DNA of 64,000 nt from Flavobacteriaceae bacterium (GTDB lineage: Bacteria; Bacteroidota; Bacteroidia; Flavobacteriales; Flavobacteriaceae). Made by a program: the position numbers and the translations under genes. Location of the stretch: positions 558,001 through 622,000 of the forward strand of contig JANQNQ010000001.1 of the NCBI GenBank assembly GCA_028279515.1. Direction: 5' to 3'. Shown here piece after piece: positions 50,677 through 58,076 of this stretch; the first letter of the stretch is position 1, and the number at the start of each line of letters is the position of its first letter. A model generated the notes under the pieces. It was not told where the DNA came from. It ran no database searches and saw only the letters and a list, made by a program, of their open reading frames with translations.

Positions 50677-51807
50677 ATGGATTTTAAGTTACAAGGAGCA
50701 GATTCTCAAAGCAAGGCGAGAGCAGGAGTAATTACTACGGATCACGGAGTGATCGAAACGCCAATTTTCATGCCTGTCGGAACGGTAGCATCTGTGAAAG
50801 GAGTGCATCAACGAGAGCTGAAAGAAGACATCAATCCAGATATCATTCTTGGTAATACGTATCACTTATACTTAAGACCGCAAACCGATATTTTAGAGAA
50901 AGCTGGAGGATTGCATAAATTCATGAACTGGGACCGCAATATATTGACAGATAGTGGCGGTTATCAGGTCTATTCACTTTCGGCAAATCGCAAGATCAAA
51001 GAAGAAGGTGTAAAGTTCAAGTCGCATATTGACGGTTCGTTTCACTTTTTTACGCCAGAAAATGTAATGGAGATACAGCGAACCATCGGGGCCGACATCA
51101 TTATGGCCTTTGATGAGTGTACACCTTATCCCTGTGACTATAAATACGCGAAGCGCTCAATGCACATGACACACCGTTGGTTAGAGCGTTGTTTGACGCA
51201 TTTGAAAAAGACACCTTTTAAGTACGATTACAGCCAAGCATTCTTTCCAATCGTTCAAGGAAGTACCTATAAGGATCTACGTATGCAGTCGGCAGAATAT
51301 ATTGCTAACGTTGGCGCAGAAGGAAATGCCATTGGTGGTCTCTCAGTAGGAGAGCCGGCCGAAGAGATGTACGCCATGACCGATGTGGTCTGCGGAATAC
51401 TTCCCGAAGACAAACCACGTTATTTGATGGGAGTTGGAACTCCAATCAATATTTTGGAAAACATAGCTTTGGGCGTAGATATGTTCGATTGTGTAATGCC
51501 AACACGAAACGCGCGTAATGGGATGCTATTTACAGCGCATGGTACGATCAACATCAAAAACAAAAAGTGGGAAGATGACTTTTCACCGATTGATGAAATG
51601 GGAATCACCTATGTAGATACTGATTATTCAAAAGCATACTTACGCCATTTGTTCACTGTAAATGAATTGCTAGGAAAACAGATTGCGACCATCCATAATT
51701 TAGGTTTCTATCTTTGGTTGGTGCGAGAAGCAAGAAAACATATCTTAGCGGGAGATTTTAGAGCTTGGAAAGACAAGATGGTAAAACAAATGGACAAAAG
51801 ACTATAG
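50677..51807 (+). CDS. tgt: tRNA-guanine transglycosylase (queuine tRNA-ribosyltransferase)
   Basis: Tgt swaps guanine 34 for preQ1 in tRNAs with GUN anticodons, a step in queuosine synthesis. Key segments are TPIFMPVGTVASVKG, DIILGNTYHLYLRPQ, ILTDSGGYQVYSLS (catalytic Asp), MAFDECTPYPCDY, GGLSVGEP and MFDCVMPTRNARNGMLF. At 376 residues it is normal. The lptF/G-like gene starts 1 nt after its stop, so the two are likely one operon. Other queuosine genes are not in the window. Confidence 0.97.
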   Translation: MDFKLQGADSQSKARAGVITTDHGVIETPIFMPVGTVASVKGVHQRELKEDINPDIILGNTYHLYLRPQTDILEKAGGLHKFMNWDRNILTDSGGYQVYSLSANRKIKEEGVKFKSHIDGSFHFFTPENVMEIQRTIGADIIMAFDECTPYPCDYKYAKRSMHMTHRWLERCLTHLKKTPFKYDYSQAFFPIVQGSTYKDLRMQSAEYIANVGAEGNAIGGLSVGEPAEEMYAMTDVVCGILPEDKPRYLMGVGTPINILENIALGVDMFDCVMPTRNARNGMLFTAHGTINIKNKKWEDDFSPIDEMGITYVDTDYSKAYLRHLFTVNELLGKQIATIHNLGFYLWLVREARKHILAGDFRAWKDKMVKQMDKRL

Positions 51808-51808
51808 A

Positions 51809-52888
51809 TTGGCGATCATAGATAGATATATCATCAAGAAATTCTTGGCCACTTTTATAGTGATGATTCTACTATTCATCCCTATTGGGATCATGGTAGA
51901 CATTTCTGATAAGATCGATAAGTACATCGAGAGAGAAGTGCCCTTAGATGCGATTATTCAGCATTACTTGGATTTCATGGTGCATATTGGATATTTGCTG
52001 TTTCCGATATTCTTATTCCTTTCAGTTATATGGTTTACCTCTAAGCTGGCTAACAACACTGAAGTCATTGCCATGCTGAGTTCAGGTATATCCTACGCGC
52101 GTTTTTTAAGACCCTTTTTGATGGCCGCAACCATCATTTCCGTATTTTCTTTAGTTATGGGAATGTATGTAGTTCCTGAAGCCAGTAAGGGATACAACGA
52201 GTTTAGGTTTCAATACATGAAACGCGGAAAAGACAAAGAACGACAAACGTCAAACCTCTTTACACAGCTCAACAAGAACGATTATATATACGTTAGTAGT
52301 TACAATCCGAAGCGAAAAATAGGATATAACTTTACCTATGAGCACTTCGATGAAAACGAACTTGTATACAAGATCTCGGCGCGAAACATTCGTTGGAATG
52401 ACAAAGACAGCACTTTCGTAATGAACGAATATAAGAAGCGAATCATAGGAGAAGGCAATGACATCATTCAAACCTTTAGAAGAAAGGATACCTTGTTTTC
52501 GTTTGACTTGGAGGATCTGTCACCCGTTTCGTACATTGCCGAAACACTCAATTATAAAGAGCTCAATAAATTCATTGAAAAGGAGCGAAAACGCGGAGCC
52601 TCAAACCTAAGCAACCACCTTTTGGTTAAGTATAAGCGACTGAGTTTGCCGATTTCGGTTTTTATCCTAACCATTATAGCGGTGGCCGTTTCATCCATGA
52701 AAAGGAGAGGGGGAATGGGAGTCAACTTAGCCTTCGGAATCCTCATCGCCTTTACCTTTATCTTCTTCGATAAGATATTCGGTGTGATGGCAGAACAGTC
52801 TGGTTTTTCACCCTTGTTGGCGTCTTGGTTACCCAATATTATCTTTGGTGTCATGGCGGTCTTTTTATTGAACCATGCTAAACGATAA
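51809..52888 (+). CDS. LptF/LptG-family permease
   Basis: This is a 359-residue membrane protein of the YjgP/YjgQ family, the permease subunit of the lipopolysaccharide export ABC system. There are three N-terminal TM helices (KKFLATFIVMILLFIPIGIM; YLLFPIFLFLSVIWFTSKLA; PFLMAATIISVFSLVMGMYV), a periplasmic beta-jellyroll region and three C-terminal TM helices. The start is TTG, giving LAIIDRYIIKKF, the conserved family N-terminus; no ATG fits. Its 3' end overlaps the DMT transporter gene by 14 nt. LptF and LptG cannot be told apart here. Confidence 0.88.
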   Translation: MAIIDRYIIKKFLATFIVMILLFIPIGIMVDISDKIDKYIEREVPLDAIIQHYLDFMVHIGYLLFPIFLFLSVIWFTSKLANNTEVIAMLSSGISYARFLRPFLMAATIISVFSLVMGMYVVPEASKGYNEFRFQYMKRGKDKERQTSNLFTQLNKNDYIYVSSYNPKRKIGYNFTYEHFDENELVYKISARNIRWNDKDSTFVMNEYKKRIIGEGNDIIQTFRRKDTLFSFDLEDLSPVSYIAETLNYKELNKFIEKERKRGASNLSNHLLVKYKRLSLPISVFILTIIAVAVSSMKRRGGMGVNLAFGILIAFTFIFFDKIFGVMAEQSGFSPLLASWLPNIIFGVMAVFLLNHAKR

Positions 52889-53768
52889 GCTAAAAAATTA
52901 TTTTCACCTTCATTTTATAGTCTTCATCTGGGGATTCACAGCGGTTTTAGGAGCGTTGATCTCAATAGATGCTATACCCTTGGTTTGGTATCGTATGTTG
53001 TTGGCCTCTGGATTTATATTGCTGTTTATTGGTGCTACTAAGTTGTCCTTGAGAATCACTAGAAAGATGGGCATCGGATTTCTCTTTGCAGGGCTTTTGA
53101 TCGCCTTGCATTGGCTCACTTTTTTCAAAGCGATCAAAGTGTCTAACGTATCAGTCACACTGGCCATGATGTCAACCGGTGCCTTTTTCACCTCATTGCT
53201 AGAACCCTTATTTTATAAGCGGAAGATCATCTGGTACGAGCTGTTATTCGGAGCTATTGTAATTGCGGCATTATATATGATCTTCAATGTTGAGCTTGAT
53301 TATGTGGAAGGTATCATCTATGCCTTGATCTCTGCCTTGCTTTCGGCATTATTTTCAATAATCAATGGCCAGTATGCGCAACGATACAATGCTACAGTAA
53401 TTTCATTTTATGAGCTATTGGGAGGGGTAGGCTTCATTACGATATACCTATTATTTGTAAAAGGTTTCAATGCTGAATTTTTCACACTGACACCTCTTGA
53501 TTGGTTGTGGATCTTTATCCTGGCTTCTGTCTGTACGGCCTACGCCTTTATCGCGTCAGTAGCGGTAATGAAGTACTTAAGCCCGTATACGGTAATGCTC
53601 ACCATTAATCTAGAACCTGTGTATGGTATTGTATTGGCATTTATCGTACTCGGAGATAGTGAGCAAATGAGCCCAGAGTTTTACTACGGAGCATTGGTCA
53701 TTCTTGCCACTGTGATCGCTAACGGAATCATAAAAAACAAAATCAGTCGAAAAAGGAATTTGGCATAA
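52875..53768 (+). CDS. DMT-superfamily (EamA) transporter
   Basis: This 297-residue protein has ten predicted TM helices in two EamA repeats: IVFIWGFTAVLGALISI opening the first, and IYALISALLSALFSIINGQY opening the second, with the typical LSPYTVMLTINLEPVYGIV near the end. Such carriers export metabolites or amino acids; the substrate is unknown. It overlaps the LptF/G-like gene by 14 nt, showing co-translation. Confidence 0.85.
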   Translation: MLNDKLKNYFHLHFIVFIWGFTAVLGALISIDAIPLVWYRMLLASGFILLFIGATKLSLRITRKMGIGFLFAGLLIALHWLTFFKAIKVSNVSVTLAMMSTGAFFTSLLEPLFYKRKIIWYELLFGAIVIAALYMIFNVELDYVEGIIYALISALLSALFSIINGQYAQRYNATVISFYELLGGVGFITIYLLFVKGFNAEFFTLTPLDWLWIFILASVCTAYAFIASVAVMKYLSPYTVMLTINLEPVYGIVLAFIVLGDSEQMSPEFYYGALVILATVIANGIIKNKISRKRNLA

Positions 53769-53789
53769 CTCACTTCGCAATTAAAGTTT

Positions 53790-53797
53790 TATATTTG
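53790..53797 (+). promoter_or_regulatory. -7 element of accA
   Basis: TATATTTG matches TAnnTTTG, 31 nt before the accA start. Confidence 0.55.
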
Positions 53798-53828
53798 TAG
53801 GCTAACTAACAACAATTCTAAACCCTAT

Positions 53829-54782
53829 ATGGAATATTTAGATTTTGAGCTTCCGATCAAAGAGCTTGAAGAACAGCTAGATAAGTGCAAGCTGATCGGA
53901 GAAGAAAGTGACATTGACGTTACCGATACATGTAAGCAGATCGAGAAAAAGTTACAGGCGACCAAGAAAGATATCTATAAGAATCTTACCGCTTGGCAAC
54001 GTGTTCAAATGTCAAGACACCCCTCTAGACCTTACACCTTGGATTACATTAGAGCATTCGCTGGTGATACGTTCTTAGAACTTCACGGCGATCGAAATGT
54101 AAAGGATGATAAGGCAATGATCGGTGGACTTGGTAAGATCGGCGATCAGACCTATATGTTCATCGGACAACAAAAAGGATATAATACCAAAACTAGGCAG
54201 TATAGAAACTTCGGGATGGCCAATCCTGAAGGATATCGTAAAGCACTACGATTGATGAAGTCTGCCGAGAAGTTCGGAATTCCTGTAGTGACCTTGATCG
54301 ATACTCCTGGAGCCTATCCAGGATTAGAGGCCGAAGAGCGCGGACAAGGAGAAGCCATTGCGAGAAACATCTTAGAGATGACCCGCTTAAAGACACCTAT
54401 TATCACCGTGATTATCGGAGAAGGAGCTTCTGGAGGAGCACTCGGGATAGGTGTAGGAGATACCGTGTTGATGTTAGAGAATACTTGGTACTCTGTGATA
54501 TCTCCCGAATCGTGTTCATCGATTCTATGGCGCAGCTGGGAATACAAAGAGCAAGCTGCTGAAGCGCTTAAGCTTACGGCAAACGATATGAAGAAACTAC
54601 ACCTTGTAGACCAGATCGTTAAAGAGCCGTTAGGAGGCGCACATTCAGATCGCGAAAAGACATTTACCACTGTTTCTGATGCCATTGAAAAGGCCTATCA
54701 AGACCTTAAAAAGTTATCACCAGAAGAATTGGTAGAACAACGAATGGATAAGTATTGTAATATGGGAGTTTACAAAGGCTAA
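53829..54782 (+). CDS. accA: acetyl-CoA carboxylase carboxyltransferase subunit alpha
   Basis: AccA with AccD moves the carboxyl group from carboxybiotin to acetyl-CoA, giving malonyl-CoA for fatty acid synthesis. Motifs are [75 protein letters not shown] and [14 protein letters not shown]. 317 residues is normal. A 28-bp palindromic terminator follows the stop. Confidence 0.97.
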   Translation: MEYLDFELPIKELEEQLDKCKLIGEESDIDVTDTCKQIEKKLQATKKDIYKNLTAWQRVQMSRHPSRPYTLDYIRAFAGDTFLELHGDRNVKDDKAMIGGLGKIGDQTYMFIGQQKGYNTKTRQYRNFGMANPEGYRKALRLMKSAEKFGIPVVTLIDTPGAYPGLEAEERGQGEAIARNILEMTRLKTPIITVIIGEGASGGALGIGVGDTVLMLENTWYSVISPESCSSILWRSWEYKEQAAEALKLTANDMKKLHLVDQIVKEPLGGAHSDREKTFTTVSDAIEKAYQDLKKLSPEELVEQRMDKYCNMGVYKG

Positions 54783-54806
54783 TTCCTTACAACATACGAC
54801 TTCGAA

Positions 54807-54837
54807 AAAATCCAAAGTGGCCACTTTGGATTTTTTT
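54807..54837 (+). terminator. terminator of accA
   Basis: AAAATCCAAAGTGG and its exact complement form a 28-bp palindrome followed by a T-run. Confidence 0.9.
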
Positions 54838-54939
54838 GGCCTTATTAACAATAAAAAATAGTTATCAACAGTTCAATTGTTAAAGACTGGTGAAGAGAGA
54901 TTTTTAACTGGCGTTTACAAATTGGCTACATTCGCAGCT

Positions 54940-56484
54940 ATGGAAAACCTAAAACCAATCAAAGGATATCAAGTTGACAAAGGTACCCTTATCAATCTCG
55001 AGAAGGGAAAGATCCCTCCGCAAGCGATCGACTTAGAAGAAGTTGTGCTTGGCGCGATGATGATTGATAAGAAAGGGGTAGATGAGGTCATTGATATTTT
55101 ACACCCCGAAGCTTTCTATAAAGAGGCTCATCAATACATCTTTGAGGCCATCTTTAAACTGTTCGAAGGGTCAGAACCCGTAGACTTGCTCACCGTCTCT
55201 TCTCAATTAAAGAAGGACGCGAAACTCGAAATGATCGGGGGCGATTTCTACTTGATCCAACTCACACAAAAAGTAGCTTCATCAGCGCACATCGAATTTC
55301 ATGCGCGCATCATACTGCAAAAATTCATTCAGCGAAGTCTGATCAAAATATCAAGCGAGATCATCGAAGAGGCCTATGATGAGACCAAAGATGTATTTGA
55401 TCTGCTAGACAACGCCGAAGCCAAACTATACGAGGTAACGCAAGGAAACATTAAAAAGTCGTCAGAGACGGCCCAAAGTTTGGTGATCCAAGCCAAGAAA
55501 AAGATTGAAGAGATCTCAAACAAAGAAGGGCTCAGTGGTATTGCCACAGGGTTCGACAAACTTGATAAACTTACTTCAGGTTGGCAACCCAGTGACTTGA
55601 TCATCGTGGCAGCACGTCCTGGTATGGGTAAAACCGCTTTGACTTTGTCGATGGCAAGAAACATCGCCGTGGATCAAAACACGCCCGTAGCGTTCTTCTC
55701 GCTCGAGATGTCCTCGGTACAGTTGATCACCCGTTTGATCTCTTCCGAAACCGGACTCTCTTCAGAGAAACTAAGAACCGGAAAACTCGAAAAACACGAG
55801 TGGGAGCAACTCAATGTAAAAGTAAAAGACCTCGAAAAGGCACCATTGTTCATTGACGATACGCCATCGCTGTCCATCTTCGACCTTCGTGCAAAAGCAC
55901 GACGTTTAGCATCTCAGCATGATATTAAGATGGTAATGATCGATTACTTACAGCTGATGACTGCTGGCGGATCTAGCAAAACAGGAAACCGTGAACAAGA
56001 GATCTCGATGATCTCACGTAACCTCAAAGCACTGGCCAAAGAATTGAATGTACCAGTGATTGCGCTATCACAGTTATCACGTGCGGTTGAGACCCGTGGC
56101 GGAAGTAAGCGTCCGTTGCTATCCGACCTTCGTGAGTCGGGAGCGATCGAGCAGGATGCCGATATCGTGTCGTTCATCTATCGTCCCGAATACTACAAGA
56201 TCGAAGAGTGGGATGACGAAGAAAGAACACCGACCGCAGGGCAGGCAGAGTTTATCGTTGCCAAGCACCGTAATGGTGGATTAGATAATATTAGGTTAAA
56301 ATTCATTGGGCATTTAGGTAAATTTGATAACTTGGATGACTTTGATTCTCCATTCGAGTTTCAATCCAAGATGAATGAAGACAATCCATTCATGACCAAA
56401 GACCTTCCTAGTGCAGATGAAGCTTTCGGAAGCTCCATGAATGACGGTGAATTTAACCCAAATGATGACGAAGTTCCGTTCTAA
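54940..56484 (+). CDS. dnaB: replicative DNA helicase
   Basis: DnaB unwinds DNA ahead of the replication fork as a hexamer. The N-terminal domain (about 30-160) has PPQAIDLEEVVLGAMMID; the linker helix is near 150-175; the RecA-like domain has Walker A ARPGMGKTA (225-233), VAFFSLEMSSVQLITRLIS, Walker B MVMIDYLQLM and SQLSRAVETRGGSKRPLLSD. No intein is present. The start is the ATG at MENLKPIKGY; an in-frame start 21 codons upstream lacks conservation. A hairpin element lies just after the stop. Confidence 0.95.
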   Translation: MENLKPIKGYQVDKGTLINLEKGKIPPQAIDLEEVVLGAMMIDKKGVDEVIDILHPEAFYKEAHQYIFEAIFKLFEGSEPVDLLTVSSQLKKDAKLEMIGGDFYLIQLTQKVASSAHIEFHARIILQKFIQRSLIKISSEIIEEAYDETKDVFDLLDNAEAKLYEVTQGNIKKSSETAQSLVIQAKKKIEEISNKEGLSGIATGFDKLDKLTSGWQPSDLIIVAARPGMGKTALTLSMARNIAVDQNTPVAFFSLEMSSVQLITRLISSETGLSSEKLRTGKLEKHEWEQLNVKVKDLEKAPLFIDDTPSLSIFDLRAKARRLASQHDIKMVMIDYLQLMTAGGSSKTGNREQEISMISRNLKALAKELNVPVIALSQLSRAVETRGGSKRPLLSDLRESGAIEQDADIVSFIYRPEYYKIEEWDDEERTPTAGQAEFIVAKHRNGGLDNIRLKFIGHLGKFDNLDDFDSPFEFQSKMNEDNPFMTKDLPSADEAFGSSMNDGEFNPNDDEVPF

Positions 56485-56499
56485 GATTAAAAATTTTTT

Positions 56500-56603
56500 G
56501 GGGCCATCCATGCCAAAGGCATGGTCGGGCTTTCCGCTATATCCGTGTAGTAGAGCAAAGCACACTACACGGGATGCCGCTGCAATCCCTTGTCCGGTCA
56601 GGG
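56500..56603 (+). repeat. hairpin-bearing dispersed element, upstream copy
   Basis: The element has stem 1 CCATGCC/GGCATGG (56508-56524), a core TCGGGCTTTCCGCTAT, stem 2 CCGTGTAGT/ACTACACGG (56543-56572) and then GCAATCCCT. The same core, with different stem sequences, is found in inverted orientation after the next gene. It keeps an open frame into that gene, which obscures the true start codon. Confidence 0.7.
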
Positions 56604-56620
56604 TAACACCCAAGAAGACC

Positions 56621-57874
56621 GTGCTATGGATCGTGGCGTTCTTCTTTTTAGGACTCAGCCAAATGATGGCTTCCTATGTATTGGTTCCCATGGATGCCGA
56701 TTCGCAAAAAAATCACCTAAAAGCCTACGGAATAACCTATTGGACCCTCGAAAAACAAATGAAAGTAAAATGGCTGCTCAACTATCGTGGCGGCTCATTC
56801 CTATTACCAGATACCGAAGAAATTCGCAGAGAATGCCAGATCCGCGGTGTATCGTTCGAAACGCTGTCCAATGCCAAAGCCGAGCAGATTCTCACTGAGA
56901 TCAGTAGCCCGGCAGTTAATCAAGAGGCGGTTGTGCTGGAGAAAGCGCCCAAAATAGCAGTGTATTCACCAAAAGGAAACCAACCTTGGGACGATGCCGT
57001 AACCATGGTACTCACCTTTGCCGAGATTCCGTATACGGTGGTATATGACGAAGAAGTACTCAACAACGAATTGTTGCTATATGACTGGCTACACTTACAC
57101 CATGAAGATTTTACTGGTCAATATGGAAAGTTCTACGGAGCCTATCGTGCGGCACCTTGGTACATCGAACAAAAGAGAGAAGCCGAAGAGCGTGCCAGCA
57201 AATTGGGCTTTAGCAAAGTCTCTGAAGCTAAGAGAGCTGTAGCCCTAAAGATTCGGGATTATGTAGTAGGTGGCGGTTTCATGTTTGCCATGTGCTCAGC
57301 CACCGATAGCTTTGATATTGCCTTGGCAGCCGAGGCTGTTGATATCTGTGAACCCATGTTTGATGGTGACGCGTCTGATCCAGGGTATCAGAATAAGATC
57401 GATTTTAGAAAAACATTTGCCTTTACCGACTTCTCCTTAGAACGAAGCCCAGTGGTATATGAGTTTTCGTCGATCGATATGACGCGAAAGCGCAGAATAC
57501 CACAAACCACCGATTACTTCACTCTGATGGATTATTCAGCAAAGTGGGATCCCATACCAACAATGCTCTGTCAAAACCACACTGCATTGGTAAAAGGGTT
57601 TATGGGACAGACTACCTCTTTTGACCGAGACAATGTAAAGGCCAACGTATTGGTGATGGGAGAGAACCGAACCAACGGAGAGGCTCGCTACATCCACGGG
57701 ATCAAAGGAAACGGATTCTTTACTTTTTATGGAGGTCATGACCCAGAAGATTACAGACATCGCGTGGGTGACCCAAAGACCGAACTCGAATTGCACCCAA
57801 CATCTCCGGGGTATCGATTGATTCTCAACAACGTACTGTTCCCAGCAGCTCGAAAGAAAAAACAAAAGACCTAA
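56621..57874 (+). CDS. conserved exported protein, commonly misnamed asparagine synthetase B
   Basis: This is a ~417-residue protein conserved after dnaB in flavobacteria. It starts with a hydrophobic signal (LWIVAFFFLGLSQMMAS) followed by YVLVPMDADSQKNHLKAYG, LNYRGGSFLLPD, VLEKAPKIAVYSPKGNQPWDD, YDWLHLHHEDFTGQYG and a C-terminal YGGHDPEDYRHRVGDP. None of the asparagine synthetase signatures (N-terminal Cys, SGG(L/V)DS pyrophosphatase loop) is visible, so that name is not supported. The GTG at 56621 is chosen because upstream codons belong to a repeat element; an ATG at 56510 is also in frame. Function unknown. Confidence 0.7.
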   Translation: MLWIVAFFFLGLSQMMASYVLVPMDADSQKNHLKAYGITYWTLEKQMKVKWLLNYRGGSFLLPDTEEIRRECQIRGVSFETLSNAKAEQILTEISSPAVNQEAVVLEKAPKIAVYSPKGNQPWDDAVTMVLTFAEIPYTVVYDEEVLNNELLLYDWLHLHHEDFTGQYGKFYGAYRAAPWYIEQKREAEERASKLGFSKVSEAKRAVALKIRDYVVGGGFMFAMCSATDSFDIALAAEAVDICEPMFDGDASDPGYQNKIDFRKTFAFTDFSLERSPVVYEFSSIDMTRKRRIPQTTDYFTLMDYSAKWDPIPTMLCQNHTALVKGFMGQTTSFDRDNVKANVLVMGENRTNGEARYIHGIKGNGFFTFYGGHDPEDYRHRVGDPKTELELHPTSPGYRLILNNVLFPAARKKKQKT

Positions 57875-57877
57875 TTC

Positions 57878-58069
57878 GCGTTAGGGATTGAGGTATTGTC
57901 GGAGCTCATTGTAATTGTTTTTGTCTCTCCGAGCATTGCTTGAGAGCGAAACATGTTTCGATCGAGGGCACCTGTTGTAGGCAGTCGAGGAGCATTTGAG
58001 TTACACAATTACAATAGCGACTACCGAAAGCCCGGCCGTAAAGTGAGCTCGCTCTACTTTACGGAACGC
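57878..58069 (-). repeat. hairpin-bearing dispersed element, downstream copy (opposite orientation)
   Basis: Read on the minus strand it has stem 1 CCGTAAAGT/ACTTTACGG (58064-58036), core CGGGCTTTCGG ending GCTAT (58034-58013), stem 2 ATTGTAATTGT/ACAATTACAAT (58015-57908) with an 86-nt interior, and CAATCCCT (57890-57883). GCGTT/AACGC closes the ends. It fills the space between the asparagine-synthetase-like gene and the convergent sensor kinase and may also end transcription. Confidence 0.7.
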
Positions 58070-58076
58070 CCAACTT

